DNA of 64,000 bases from Elymus sibiricus (Eukaryota; Streptophyta; Magnoliopsida; Poales; Poaceae): the NCBI GenBank assembly GCA_039707655.1, contig CM077664.1:25966781-26030780 (forward strand), read 5' to 3'. How positions within the stretch are numbered: the stretch's first letter is position 1; every line of letters begins with the position of its first letter. Shown in pieces: positions 10,030-23,552 of this stretch. Both the position numbers and the translations under genes were made by a program. The notes beneath the pieces were generated by a model. The model was not told where the DNA came from. It did not search any database and was given only the letters and a program-made list of their open reading frames with translations.

Positions 10030-13000
10030 TTCAGATATGACCTCCGTAAGCAAAAATCCCGCAATTTCCTCTTGAATTGCTCGTATGCGGTTCTCTGGTA
10101 GGAGCTTCTCCCGCATCTCTTCCATCTTTAAAGAAGGAGATCAATATGAATATATTAGTTGTGTGTATATATATTAGATCATCATAAAAAAATTGTGAAT
10201 AGTGTTTACGTACCTGAAGTTGTCTTACATCTCTGCGCCATTCGGTCGTCATGCGAATGTTCTCGCAAACGTAGTATGCACATAAATTAGTCCCATGTTT
10301 CTGCCTCATGCACTTTGCGAGAATAAAATTCAATCAGATAATAATCAAGCATGATAATGGTATTGAAACTAGAATTATCGAGATGCGCGGACCTAGCTAG
10401 TACTACTTAATTACCTTGGGCCATCGCCAATGCAGCTCCGGTTTCCATTCACCGACAACATCATTGATGAACCGTTTCCAAACCCTGCCCGGCAAAAAAA
10501 ATGAATAAAGGAGTTATTAATACTTGATATCAGGAAATAAACGAAAGAGGCCGATATAGTGCGATAATGATTGAAATTACCTGTCGAGCATCAAAACCAT
10601 GCTGGTGTATTCTCGAGGGTCTTTACCTAGTGAGTCCAGGGTTTCAACAGTTCCAGCGTCAACTCTAATGATTAGCAGGATCCAGTGGAACCTGCGCACA
10701 CGTTTATATAAGCAGGCATGCATAACTCATCAACTACACTTAACATCGAGTAAGCAAAATAGAATTTGTAGTACAAGACAGTAACACTCACTTGAAGTTG
10801 TAAGGAAAAAGTATTTCTGTTCTGGTATTTAGTTCCTTTATAAACATTAGCAAGTTCTCCTCTGAGTCTTTGGCGTGGTGTTGTATCATAATTTCATTAA
10901 TGATATATGGGTCAACGAACCCAATGTCATAGATTCCATCTCTTTTGCATTCGAAAATCTTCATTCTGCATAATAGCGTACAAAAGAATATAGTGAGAAT
11001 AATTACAGGCAATGAACGGGCTGAGCTAGAGACTTAAATTACAGAAAGAAATCACTTACAGACAATAGCAACTGACGATAGATTTGTCGAGTGCGTCTTG
11101 ATTGTATTGTTGGGGAACGTTGCATGGGAAACAAAAAATTTCCTACGCACACACAAGATCTATCCATGGTGATGAGCATCTACGAGAGGGAGAGTGAATC
11201 TACATACCCTTGTAGATCGCTAAGCGGAAGCGTTTAAGAAACGCGGTTGATGTAGTCGAACGTCTCCGCGATCCAAATCGCAAGTCGTCCCTCGATCCGA
11301 TCACGAACTAGTGCTGAACGGACGGCACCTCCGCGTTCAACACACGTACGGCTTGATGACGCCTTCACCTCCTCGATCCAGCGAGCGATGGTGAAGTAGT
11401 GGTTGAGTTCCAGCAGCACGACGACGTGGTGATGGTGGTGAGGAACAATCTCTGCAGGGCTTCGCCAAGCGCTACGGAGATTATGACGGAGGAACTAGAG
11501 GGTTAGGGTTGCCGCACACGGCTTGGGGAAATCTTGATGTGTTCCGGGTGCTAGCCCTGCCCCTCTATTTATATGTTAAGCCCTGGGGTCGAAACTTGGA
11601 GAAAGAGCCTCCTCAAAGTCGGTTTGGCCCGCAAGGCAAGAGTCCTGCTCGGACTCCAGGACCAGACGCCAGGGTCCTCGGCGTCTGGCCCCAGACGCCA
11701 GGGTCCCTGGCGTCTGGCCCCTGGCCTCCGCAAAACTTCCTTTTGCACCTTCCTAAAGCCTCGTGGGCTTTACCCCTTGGCCCAAATAAAGTGTTCTCGT
11801 ACCCGAATATTTCGGGAAACATCCGGAACCCTTTCCGGTGAATTCCGGAACCCTTCCGGAGACCAAACACTATTATCCCATATATCAATCTTTACCTCCG
11901 GACTCTTCCGGAGATCCTCGTCATGTCCGGGATCTTATCCGGGACTCCGAACAACTTTCGGTCACCAACATAACAACTCAACTATACTTATATCGTCACC
12001 AAACGTTAAGTGTGTAGACCCTGCGGGTTCGAGAACTATGTAGACATGACCGAGACACCTCTACGGTCAATAACCAATAGCGGGACCTGGATGCCCATAT
12101 TGGCTCCTACATATTCTACGAAGATCTTTATCGGTCGAACCTCTATGTCAAGGATTCAGTTAATCCCGTATGCTGTTCCCTTTGTTCTTCGGTATGTTAC
12201 TTGCCCGAGATTCGATCGTCGGTATCTCTATACCTAGTTCAATCTCGTTACCGGCAAGTCTCTTTACTCGTTCCGTAATACAAGATCTCGTGGCTAACAC
12301 TTTAGTCACATTGCTTGCAAGGCTCATTGTGATGTTGTATTACCGAGTGGGCCCTGAGATACCTCTCCGTCACACGGAGTAACAAATCCCAGTCTTGATC
12401 CATGCCAACCCAACAGACACCCTCGGAGATACCTGTAGAGCACCTTTATAGTCACCCAGTTACGTTGCGACGTTTGATACACACAAGGTATTCCTCCGGT
12501 GTCAGTGAGTTGCATGATCTCATGGTCATAGGAACAGATACTTGACATGCAGAAAACAATAGCAATAAACTGACACGATCATATGCTACGTTTATAGTTT
12601 GGGTCTTGTCCATCACATCATTCTCCTAATGATGTGATCCCGTTATCAAATGACATCTCATGTCCATGGCTAGGAAACCTTCACCATCTTTTGATCAACG
12701 AGCTAGTTAACTAGAGGCATACTAGGGACACAGTGTTGTCTATGTACCCACACATGTATTTGAGTTTCCAATCAATACAATTATAGCATGGATAATAAAC
12801 GATTATCACGAACAAGGAAATATGATAATAACTAAATTATTATTGCCTCTAGGGCATATTTCCAACATGTATAACTGAAAAATTTCTGGAAACTCAATCA
12901 TTATCTCGTTTTCATAGAAGTAATGCTCTTCCTTGACTTTCACCATGAGCATCTCTCGCCCGTTCTTTACTTCTTTCATGTACCACTCATGCAATCTTCG

Positions 13001-15373
13001 CATTTGTGTTGATAGATGCGGGACCTGCTCAGGTCTGACCAGAGGGTTCCCGGGAACATATTTCCATGCTAATTCAGTCACGGGGACTTCCTCGGTGCCT
13101 AGGAGTTGATCAACACTGATACCAAACTCTCTAGCAGCGTCGGTTACCTTATCGGTAATCACCTTGAGCGGGGGATCGATTGCATTGCCTGTTCTCCGAG
13201 CTGGGGAACTGTTTTCCCGCTTTTATTACTACTTGTACGTCTCGACTGCTGCTTTTCTTTCTCATATGACTTCCTAATAGAGCGGTCATAGTCTGATGGC
13301 CTATTCTCCACATGTGCCGGGGTCGCTCAAGAAGTTTCACAAAGTGCTTTACGGTTTTCGTAGGTATTATCTCCTTTGGCGGCGGGGGCAGTTTCGGTGC
13401 AAAATGGGACTTCACTTCGGAAACCACGACCGCTCTGGTTTCCTCATCAGTCATATCGTAAGCTAACTTCTTATTGGCAGGAGGCTCATCGTTGGCTTTC
13501 TTCTTTGGTGCTTTCTTCCGCTTTTGGCCCTGCTGGGACATAAGGGGTGGAGTCGGCTAACACGGCGGAGATCGATATGGTGGACTCGCGCTGGGCTCCC
13601 TCTCGAGGTGGGGTGGACTTAGAGGTGTATTGCTACTCGGAGGAGTCGGTGGCCTTGGCGCCGAGTTTGGAAACAAGATGCATTCCTTTCTCCATACAAT
13701 GACACCATGTATGAGTTCTCCCAATGTCTGCTCCCCTTCACCTCCAGGAATGTCAAGCTCTAGTGAGTCATATCCCGACAGAACTTCATCCACCCCGACA
13801 CGAGCATAGCCAGCTGGAATCGGATTGCCATGGATGGTTGCTTCAGGTGCATTCGGTAAAGCAAAGCCGACCGCCACCTTCATGGATATGTTCTTCATTT
13901 TCTGGTGTAGCTCACAATTTGTCCTCTCTTTGATATCATCCACGGGGTAGCGAGCCAGCAGTGCATCATCGGCCCGGACCCCCGTGGAACCCACGCTGCT
14001 TTTCCGCATAGATGGGATGGTACTATCCAATGCTGGATCTGCTTGCTCCTGCCGCGGAGACGCCCTTTGCTGGCTAATTGTGTCGATCTGCTCCTGCTGC
14101 CGCATTAACATGCGTTCCAACTCCGCGTTCTTTGTTTCTACCTTCTGAAGCCGGTCTGCATCCTGCTTCTTTTTTCTCTGACGGCTTCTATAAGTGTCGT
14201 TCCACTCCGAAAACCCCTGAACCCACGGAACAACGCCTTTGCCTCGTGTTCGTCCTCCGTGTTCAGGATTCCCGAGGGCGCGTGTAAGCTCGTTGTTCTC
14301 TCTCTTGGGCTGGAACAACCCCTTTCGAGCATCTTCTATTGCTTCAAGTAAAGCGTCCGAGGCTGTTTTAAGATCTGCCTTTTCAATAATCTCCCCTGTC
14401 GCTGGGTCCAACTTTCCCCCATGCGCATAAAACCAATTCCTGGACCTCTCGGGCCAGTCCGCTGTTTTTGGAATGACCCCTTTAGCAAGCATCTTGGCCT
14501 CAGCTGCTTCCCACTTAGGCACGCCTCTCTTGTAGCCACCTGTCCCCAGAACATGGTGATACTCGTTTTTCGCAGCATTTATCTTATTTCTTCTCGACCT
14601 TTCTAGAGCTTCATCTGATTCCTTGTACTCCACAAATGCGTCCCAGTGATCTTTTATCTTCTCTAGTGCTCCAGTGAATTCTGGAGTCTTCTTTTTTGCC
14701 TTGATGTTGTCGCTGTATAATCTTTTCTTCCAGCTCTGGAATTGTGTGGCCATCTTCTTAAGAGCAAACTTCTTGACTTTCAACCGTTGGCCATCTGTGA
14801 GACCGTCTGGTAGGTTGAAATGTGAAATGAGCGTATCCCAAAGCAAAATTTTCGATCTTTCGTCGACATAACTAACTCCTCGATCTTCCTTTGGCTTATT
14901 CCATTCTCGAATGGTGATCGGGATGTTGTCCCTAACAATAACTCCGCATTGATTTATAAATTTACTGGCATTCTGTTCAGGAGCAATCGGTTCGCCATCT
15001 TCTACGACTTCATCGATGTTGAACTTTATGTCATCGCCCAACTTTTTGGCCCGGCCTTGTACCCTTCTAGGAGGTTGGCTCGATCCGGAGGGCTAAAAGA
15101 AGAAAGATTTGTTAATATATATATACAAATCAATTAATACATCTAATGATCACCAGAGGCTTAATATATATATACCTCGCCGGACTTTGTTAATTGTCTA
15201 ACATTTTCTTCGCCATCATTGTTTGTTTGCCCTTCATCTCTTGGTTCTTGCTCAAGTCCCTCACCGGAGTCGTTCAGAAATTGTGAGCCATCATCTTGTT
15301 CATGCTCTTGGTTTTGGGAGGAGCGTATGATGTCGAATATGTCCTCTTCATGGTATCTGCCGCTATCGTCCAT
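10030..15373 (-). pseudogene. CACTA-B ORF1: Transposase_24-like protein with C-terminal Ulp1 (C48) protease domain
   Basis: Exon 1 is 15373-15176, with an acidic N-terminus (MDDSGRYHEEDIFDII). Exon 2 starts at 15092 and runs about 2.2 kb. It holds the plant transposase (Ptta/En/Spm type) region with EWNKPKEDRGVSYV, KYRR-like helices and a coiled coil (ETKNAELERMLMRQQEQ). A TAG at 13557-13559 stops it, but the same frame continues at once with MSQQGQKRKK. A frameshift follows near 13190. After the solo LTR insertion the sequence continues with NQDALDKSIVSCYCL and a series of short exons. These hold FHWILL (catalytic His), DSLGKDP (catalytic Asp) and GTNLCAYYVC (nucleophile Cys region), the His-Asp-Cys order of Ulp1/SENP proteases. 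The protease would act on SUMO-like proteins; its role in a CACTA element is unknown. Confidence 0.72.
11108..12867 (-). mobile_element. Solo LTR, BARE/Angela/WIS-type copia
   Basis: On the minus strand it starts TGTTGGAAATATGCCCTAGA and ends GCAACGTTCCCCAACA, the well-known ends of the BARE1/Angela/WIS LTR, about 1.76 kb long as expected. The 5-bp duplication TGTAT flanks it at 11103-11107 and 12868-12872. No internal domain is present, so the full element was lost by LTR-LTR recombination. It lies in the ORF1 coding sequence of CACTA-B: removing it and one TGTAT gives the uninterrupted codons FQLYNQDALDKS. Two palindromes built on ACGCCAGGGTCC lie at 11663-11717. Confidence 0.93.
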
Positions 15374-16700
15374 AGCTTAACTAATCCAGAAGAAAGATAA
15401 AACAATTTAGTATTTAAATTAGAATGCATTCAATAAGCAAAAACGGAATCATAGTATCGAGAAGAACAATACCGGAGATGCAATCAATACACAGCAATGC
15501 AACAATATGATGCATGATCATGACATGGAGATATGATGTGGTTTGAGCTTATGCAACTAACATCCTGTAAACATGGCAAGTTTTAATTAAGGCAGTTTCA
15601 GACTTAGCAGATTTCATCAAGTGCAAATCAGCAACATCATATTGGCATGAAAACAAGCTTATAGCAGTCACCTCAGGGCATATCATGGCATGAACTAAAT
15701 TCTACCAGCAAGATGACATGAAAATGCTCCACTCCATGCACAAAGTCTACTCATATGATGATTGCATAAAATCCCACAAAAATAATAAAATGGCAAGTTA
15801 TGTAAAAAATGACATGCTCCAAAACTTGCTCAAAAGCCATAACTAATGCTACCAAAATATTAACTATGTTTTTATTAAGTAAAATTTTGACAGAAATTAA
15901 ATTTGGAATTATATTAGGTCTCTTATTAATTTCAGAATCTTTTCTGTTTTCAAAAAATCCTTCCCTCCATATAGAAACTTTTGAAAATATTATGGGTTTC
16001 AAAGTTTTTCATAATAATTTCATTGAACTTTTAAAATTCAGTAGTAAATATTTTCATAATAAAAGTTTGCCCAAAAATATTTCTTTTAATAGTATTTTCA
16101 AACTCTGAAATGCTTCTGTTGCACTAAGACCCTTTTAAATAATTCTTTTAAAATGCCACAAAAAAAATTGAGAGGTCCTCTGATGCCTATAGATCACTTT
16201 CATGCAAAAACCCAACTTGGTCTTTTGGAAATATTAAGCAAAACATCTTCTTTTCAATTCTATCCCATTCTTATGTTATAACTACAACCCCATTTTTCCT
16301 ATCTCAATAAATTCTGAAATCTTTCCATCTTATAGTCCTTCCAGCTAAACTCTTAAGTCCAGAAGATCAGCTCCATTTGCATCTCTTAAGTTCACCAAAT
16401 TATTCCCTGTAGTTTTGGTCCAGAACTGAATTTCACCAAAACTTGCAGTTGCAAGTTGTTTATTCTTCCAAACTAAACATACCACCCTCTCTATGATGCA
16501 ATGAGGCATCATTCTGTAAATTTTGGTCATCAACAAAATTTCCTAGGCCACTGTGGCATTTCACCAAACACCTTGTGTGCATGGCAGAAAGTATGCAACC
16601 CTCTAAACTACATATGGAACTTGTTCTCCTTGTCAATCCAGCATGTCCATCAACCTTTTCATAACCATTAACAACATCCTGACAAGTTATAGCTCGATTG
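15374..16700. other. AT-rich leader between ORF1 and its promoter block
   Basis: About 1.3 kb of AT-rich DNA without a convincing ORF. It lies upstream of the ORF1 start on the minus strand and downstream of the TATA/repeat block at 17100-17260. It probably contains a 5' leader intron of ORF1; splice sites were not resolved. Confidence 0.35.
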
Positions 16701-17260
16701 GATCAATATGAATGCCATTAGCATTTCATCGAACACCCCGAGGGCATGCACAGAGCGTGGCCAGAGCGCCCATTTGGGACGCGCGCGGCCGGTCATTTTC
16801 GAACGAGCGCTGCGTCGCGCGTCGCCCTGCGGTGTTGGTTTGGGCGGGGAGCGGCCGGAGCGGCGTCGGTGTCAAGCGCGGGCGGTGGCCGTAGGCAGGG
16901 CAGCGGTGAGCTCGGCCGTGTCGGCTACGGCGGCTAGAGGACGGAGCGGGGAGCGAGGAACGAGGAGCAGGGAGCTCACCGGGTGGCACACGGTGGCCGG
17001 TGGGTGGCTTAGTAGCTGCAGTGGCGGCCGAGGCGGCTTGAATCGACGGCGATCTCCGGCAGCCTCGCGGCGTGGTGGTTCGATCTGTTCTCCTGGGCGG
17101 TGGCTGGCCCCGGGACACCACTTATATACGCGGGACCTTTAGTCCCGGCTCCATCCACGAACCGGGACTAAAGGCCAACCTCTTCGGCGGCCAAAATTCC
17201 GCGCGGGAGCTGAAACCTTTAGTCCCGGCTGGTGGTTGCAACCGGGACTAAAGGTGTCTT
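16700..17260 (-). promoter_or_regulatory. Probable ORF1 promoter of CACTA-B: internal subterminal-type repeats, TATA box and GC-rich leader
   Basis: Two hairpin-forming pairs of CCTTTAGTCCCGGCT and CCGGGACTAAAGG at 17137-17252 copy the terminal repeats of the element. Directly downstream on the minus strand is a TATA box, CGTATATAAG (17121-17130), and then a CpG-rich leader (16740-17110). The right end of the same element has the same order before its first gene. The open frames here look like CpG-island artefacts. Confidence 0.6.
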
Positions 17261-20200
17261 TTTAAAGTGATTCTTTTTGTGTAGAAAACTTTAGGTAAAA
17301 CTCTTAGAATATTTAGAGTTTTTGAGTGAATCTTTTTGCTTTAGGTCACAAAAATTATAAAATTTCTGTTAGTGCCAGTAGTTTTCAAATTTGAATAGTT
17401 TAAATTTGAACTCTTTGAAATTTGTGTGAATCACTAGTTTGTGAATAACTTTAGTTTAAAAATAGATTTTTGAGTGATTCTTTTTCCTGATGTTTAATAT
17501 TAGTGTGTTTTATCAGTATGTTCAATTTGAGAATTTTTAGGATATTTTAAATAGTTGTTTGGACATAATTGCATTGATTAACTCCTCTGTATAATTAAAA
17601 TACTAAAAGGACAGGAATAATTGAAAATTCATAACTTAATAAATAATTATTCAAAAATCATGTTTCAAATGCCAAAATGCCCTACCTTTTTGGTTGGATT
17701 CCGATGCTCCGAAGTCCACCGAGGAACACCCAAAACACATATATACCCTAACTCTTACAAAGATTCCCTCCGGTTTGTCCGAAATGGGACTTTCCAGCTA
17801 TAAGTCCGGAAACTCACGAGAGAGAAAGTGATGACGGTGATAAAAAAAATTCTTCGGGTATGTCCCTTGCTTATGATTGCGCCGTAACCATGGAGAATCT
17901 TCATCATTTAACAAGATGCTTGGGTCAGTGTTCACTGTGAAGGGAGAAATTTCATCAAACTTATTATAATCTTCTGACATGTCTGTCTTGTCCTCCACTC
18001 CCACGATGTTTCTTTTCCCTGAAAAACTATGTGGGGCTTTGGCTCATCGTATGATGTATTCGCTTCCTTATCTTTTCTTTTTCTCGGTTTGGTAGACATG
18101 TCCTTCACATAGAAAACCTGAGTCACATCATTGGCTAGGACGAATGGTTCGTCTGTGTACCCAAGATTGTTGAGATCCACTGTTGTCATTCCGTACTGCG
18201 GGTCCGCCTCCTGTCAGATTGACCCATTTGCACCGAAACAAAGGGACCTTAAAAGAAGGTCCATAGTCAAGTTCCCATATCTCCTCTATTTAACCATAAT
18301 ATGTGTCCTTTTTCCTATTGTTGTTTGTTGCATCAAAGCGGACACCACTGTTTTGGTTGGTGCTCTTTTTATCTTGGGTGATCGTGTAAAATGTATTCTC
18401 ATTTATCTCGTATCCTTGGAAAGTCAATATAGTCGAAGATGGTGACTTGGCCAACAAGTACAGCTGATCTCCAACAGTGGTGTTATTGATGAGATGTGTT
18501 TGCAACCAACCGCCGAAAGTCGCCATGTGTGTACGTTTAATCCAGGACTCAGACTGCTCCGGGTTCTTGGAGCGTACAATATCCATGTGTTCCTCGATAT
18601 ACGGAGCCACCAAGGTGGAATTTTGTAGAACTGTGTAGTGTGCTTGAGTGAAAGAATGCCCGTCCATACTTATTACTGAATTCTTTCCTAGCGTGCCTTT
18701 TCCACTCAGTCTCCCCTCATGCCGCGATTGAGGAACACCAATCGGCTTAAGGTCAGGAATAAAGTCAACACAAAACTCAATAACCTCCTCTGTTCCATAG
18801 CCCTTGGAGATGCTTCCTTCTGGCCTAGCACGGTTATGAACATATTTCTTTAAGACTCCCATGAACCTCTCAAAGGGGAACATATTGTGTAGAAATACAG
18901 GACCCAGAATGGTAATCTCTTCGACTAGGTGAACTAGGACGTGCGTCATAATATTGAAGAAGGATGGTGGGAACACCAACTCGAAACTGACAAGACATTG
19001 GACCAAATCATTCTGTAACCTTGGTAGGATTTCTGGATCGATTACCTTCTAAGAAATTGCATTGAGGAATGCACATAGCTTCACAATGGCTAATCGAACA
19101 TTTTCCGGTAGAAGCCCCCTCAATGCAACCGGAAGTAATTGCGTCATAATCACGTGGCAGTCATGAGACTTTAGGTTTTGGAATTTTTTTCTCTGCCATA
19201 TTTATTATTCCCTTTATATTCGACAAGAAGCTAGACGGGACCTTCATACTGCTCAGGCATTCAAAAAAGATTTCCTTCTCTTCTTTGGTAAGAGCGTAGC
19301 TGGCAGGACCTTGATACTGCTTTGGATGCATGCCGTCTTTTTCGTTCATACATTGCTGGTCCTCCCGTGCCTCCGGTGTATCTTTTGTCTTCCCATACAC
19401 GCCCAAGAAGCCTAGCAGGTTCACGCAAAGATTCTTCGTCACGTGCATCACGTTGATTGCAGAGCGGACCTCTAGGACTTTCCAATAGGGTAGCTCCCAA
19501 AATATAGATTTCTTCTTCCACATGGGTGCGTGTCCGTTAGCGTCATTCGGAACAGATTGTCTGCCAGGACCCTTTCCAAAGATTACTTTTAAATCCTTGA
19601 CCATATCAAATATATCATCACCAGTACGGTGACCAGGCTTCTCCCGGTGATCTGCCTCACCTTTGAAATGCTTGCCTTTCTTTCTTAAGGGATGCCTGAT
19701 CGGAAGAAATCGACGATGTCCCGGGTACACATTCTTCTTACATTTATCCAAATATATACTTTCAGTCTCATCTAAACAGTGCGTGCATGCATTGTATCCC
19801 TTATTTGTCTGTCCTGAAAGGTTACTAAGAGCAGGCCAATCATTGATGGTTACAAACAGCAACGCTCGTCGGTCAAATTTCTCCTGTTTGTGCTCATCCC
19901 ACACACGTACACCTTTTATATCCCACAACTGTAAAAGTTTTTAACTAATGGCCTTAGGTACACATCAATGTCGTTGCAGGGTTGCTTAGGGCCTTGGATG
20001 AGCACTGTCATCATAATGAACTTCCTCTTCATGCACAACCAAGAAGGAAGGTTATCTCTACTCTTAAAGGGGGAGTTCGTACGTCGTTTCGTTCGTTACC
20101 TCCCTCCCCCACTGATCCCTCCCACCGATCGAAAGATTTGCTTCCCAATCAATTTTTTTCCTTCCCACAGATTTTCTTCCAAAAACCGCACGCAACCTGG

Positions 20201-20403
20201 CATCCAGCCGGTTTATTGCGTGAAAAATTGCCTGTAGCGCTTCTCCACTATCCACGGATCCCACCGATTACGGCCCTTCCAATTACTATATCCCAACCAA
20301 AGTATATCCTGATGAGAAAATAAGAATGCTATACCTCTTTCCCTAATAACAACGCATATCTATCCCAAGAAACTTGGAACACAATCCTATTTGATTCGAT
20401 GGA

Positions 20404-21300
20404 TTGACTCCATCCATCTACTCCTCGTACCCCCATCGATCTCGTTCCCACCTATCGAACGAAGTCCCCCACCGATTTTCTCTCGCTAGGGCGTCCCCCT
20501 CACCGGTTTTTCTCTTACCCCACGGTTTTTGTTCCATCTCTCTCTCTCACCTCTCCCCCGCGAGAACAAGCTCTCCCCCACCTTCGAGTAACCTAGATGG
20601 CCGCCGCCAATGGAGAAGGATGTGGAGGCCGTGGCGACGTTTATGGAGGAGGATGAGCGCCGCCACCTGCCGCCGCGAGCTCGCCTTGGTCCTCGTCTCC
20701 TCTACGCTCGGCAGGAGTGTGGGCCGTTGCCACACCGTACAAGGTGGGGCTGCAAACCATGCCCTCGCCTTTTCCTTGGAGGAGGGCAGCCCTCCTCGAG
20801 CACTGTCGGCTGGCGCATCCAGTCACATCCATCGCCTTGAGGAGCCCTAGGCGAAAATCGTCCAGACCGATCCATAATCCGGGGAAAGGATCGCTGAAAA
20901 AGATCGTTGTGTGTTGTTGAGACGTGATCACGAGGCTTATTTGGGCCATGAGAAGCGATGTCCAACGAACGCATGAAGCCAGCGGGAGCACGCACAAAGA
21001 AGCCAGTCAGTCCGTCCACGCCACCACATACGTGCACGACGTGAACCCTAGGCGGCGGCGCGCGGGGCCACGCCAGCAGCACGCCATCACAGATTCAAGC
21101 GCACGCGCATGGCACTGCTTCATTAATCCAGCCTGCATTAGGCAGCCCACACTCTCTCGCTGAAGCTTGTTTGTCCCGTCTCGTTTCCTACAGGAAGCAC
21201 AGTAGCCAGCATAGCGCATTGCGGCGCCGGTAAAGTTGCCTGTGGCAGTTTGGTTAGGGGCCAGCTAGAAGATGGTCCGGAGGCAAAGAGGCAGGGGCAG
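20404..21300 (+). other. GC-rich, gene-fragment-like cargo of the Helitron
   Basis: Composition jumps to CpG-rich and open frames appear on both strands (20404-20850 plus, 20641-21082 minus). The plus frame has Ser/Pro-rich N-terminal-like sequence followed by a Met-Glu-Lys-Asp start around 20610; I do not recognise a family. A captured promoter/first-exon fragment of a host gene is plausible. No splice chain or stop-free ORF settles it. Confidence 0.35.
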
Positions 21301-23394
21301 CAAAGGTATAATTTTTTTTCTGAATTTTCAAATTCATGTGTTTGTGTTAGTCATAAACTGAACTGTGGAATGCAGACCTTAAGCTTGGTGGTCTTTTACT
21401 GTTGTGAACTACAGATTTGTCAAGATACTTTTCACTAGGTATGTTTCTAGGTTATTTTTCTATGTTTATGTCTGCATTTCTGTTGTATTATGGCGATTCT
21501 CTGTAGTATGGTACGAAAACAATAGAGTGATTCCTCAAAAACAAAAGTATTAGTGTGGATTACTTTCATTTTACAACATTATGCTTTAGATTCCGACCTA
21601 CCTTAAATTTTGTTCATCCTCCGCCACTGCCCGGAGGAGAACCCAGACACGCCTGCGACGCCCCAGCTCGTTCGTCGTCACTCAGACTGTCAGACCGCCC
21701 CGGCCCTGACCTACGGTTTGGTGGGCTCGCTGCCGCCCACCTTGGTGGGAAGATGGCCTCCCATACAGCTGATCTAACGCATGGTCACCCAGCATTGTCT
21801 TCTCCTCCTCGGCTTGCAGGATCCCAAATTGAGTGGCACATGCAGAAGAGTTGTGGAAGGTTGATTGAGAAGTCATAAGGGCTGCGTGAAGCAAAATACA
21901 ATCTCCAAGGTTAGGTTGCCTCTCAATGCCCCTGATCATATGAGTTCAACTAAACTAATATTTGTTTCTTGTGATCTATGGTTCCCACCTCCCATACTCA
22001 TATATTTCTGTTTTCACATGATATGTCTTCTGTATGAAATTATAGTCTTTGATACAATAAGTTATTCCTTCAAATTTAACAGTCATGGAAGAATCTGAAT
22101 ATGGCTACGATTTCTTTCTTTCCTAAGCACTCCTCTCCCGTTAAAACCCAGCATATGCTAACCGACTGCTGCTTTCATGTCTACATCTTTTGGTTTATAG
22201 TTTATGTCAAACCAAATTATGAATCAAGTGTTCATCTCTGAAGTTCATAACAGTGGTCGGTGTTTAGTGTCTTTGAAAGAAATGCACCAAGCTTTTGTAC
22301 TGAAATATTATCCTGACATGGGATTTCTTTTTCTTGAATGAACATGGCAGCCTTTATTATTATTTTTAGAGAAGATCTACACAGCTAGGATACAGAACTA
22401 CATTCTTACTCTGATTGGCTTAATGCAACTAAGATCAAGGTTGCACAAGGCTATATTGAACTCGGCTACTAGAGATTTGAGCTGAAGCACAAGAGGAGTT
22501 CCTATCATCAGTGCTAGCTGTAAAGTTGAATGCATATGTTGGTGAGCTCTATAATCCAAACACCCAGAAGATGGTACCGTAATCAAACTTAAGATCTTAT
22601 ATTATGGGACGGAGGACGTAGATGTCATTTTGTACTCTTAGCATGCAAATTGTTTTTAACTTTTTATAAGCAGCTTGTGACATTTCTAAAAAGTAAGGTG
22701 ATGTAGGCACATGGAGCGCTCCTTTTTTGTCATTTTCTACTCAATTGTAGAGTTTTATTTATTGCAGTATAATAAGTTTTCATATCTCAGTAAAGTATAT
22801 ATTTTTAGATTAATAGTAAAGTGCATGTCAGTACCTCCAATAGGAATATTTTCAAGAAAAATGTTCTTTCCTAATGGTAATCATTTCATACAAACTACTA
22901 TGGTTTGCTTGTACTTTTGGTTTTGCATCGTGTCCATTCAAGAACCTCTATGGAATAATGAACATTGTTGAATTCCTACTATTTTGTTATGATTTTGAAG
23001 CTTTAATTGTTGAATTCCTTTAGGTTAATAGTAAGCTCAAGATGAAACTTTTGGCCGAGATACAGTTTTGATATACAACTGATTTTTAATCCATGTGGTA
23101 ATGTCATTAGCATACATGATATTTTATGCATACCGTACACTGTTCTCTCGCAATTGATTAGTTTCTAAATTCTAATTTTCTTTTGGTTTAGGTTACAGAA
23201 TTACATGATGATGGAGGATGGACTTGTCCTTCGAAGAATTGTCTAAAGAACTAAAAAGTAGTAACACCATGTCTTGTTCAAGTGCCAAATTAGCATTGCA
23301 ACGTGCTGACTCATGTATGGCATCCGACCATGTTGATTATTGGAACCTTTGATAATTATTAGGAGATGCATGCATCAACCTGTTATAATTAGTA

Positions 23395-23441
23395 CTCCCT
23401 TTTGTACTAATTCAGCGACACTTATTTTGGTATGGAGGGAG
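23395..23441. mobile_element. Very short Stowaway-like MITE or deletion derivative
   Basis: The block starts CTCCCTTTTGTACTAATTC and ends TATTTTGGTATGGAGGGAG, flanked by TA on both sides (23393-23394, 23442-23443). The ends match Triticeae Stowaway (Mariner) MITEs of the kind that read CTCCCTCCGTCCCAAAATAAG. At 47 bases it is shorter than usual and has lost its middle. Confidence 0.6.
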
Positions 23442-23455
23442 TATATAGTCTGGTA

Positions 23456-23552
23456 CTACCTTCGTCCAAAATTACTTGTCGTTGAAATTGACGTATCTAG
23501 GCATATTTCTATGCTGCATACCTGAACGACAAGTAATTCCGGACGGAGGAAG
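23456..23552. mobile_element. Stowaway (Mariner) MITE
   Basis: 97 bases with terminal inverted repeats CTACCTTCGTCCAAAATTAC and its near-complement ending ATTCCGGACGGAGGAAG, plus a TA duplication on each side. The ends and the TTGTCGTTGAAAT arm match the common Thalos-type Stowaway MITE of wheat and barley. It folds into one long hairpin. Confidence 0.85.

Noticed and set aside
11509..12043. ORFs of 110 and 156 aa
   Set aside because: They lie wholly inside the Angela-type solo LTR.
16708..17142. ORFs of 131-144 aa on both strands
   Set aside because: They overlap in a CpG-rich leader with Arg/Ala/Pro-biased composition on both strands; better explained as the ORF1 promoter/leader of CACTA-B.
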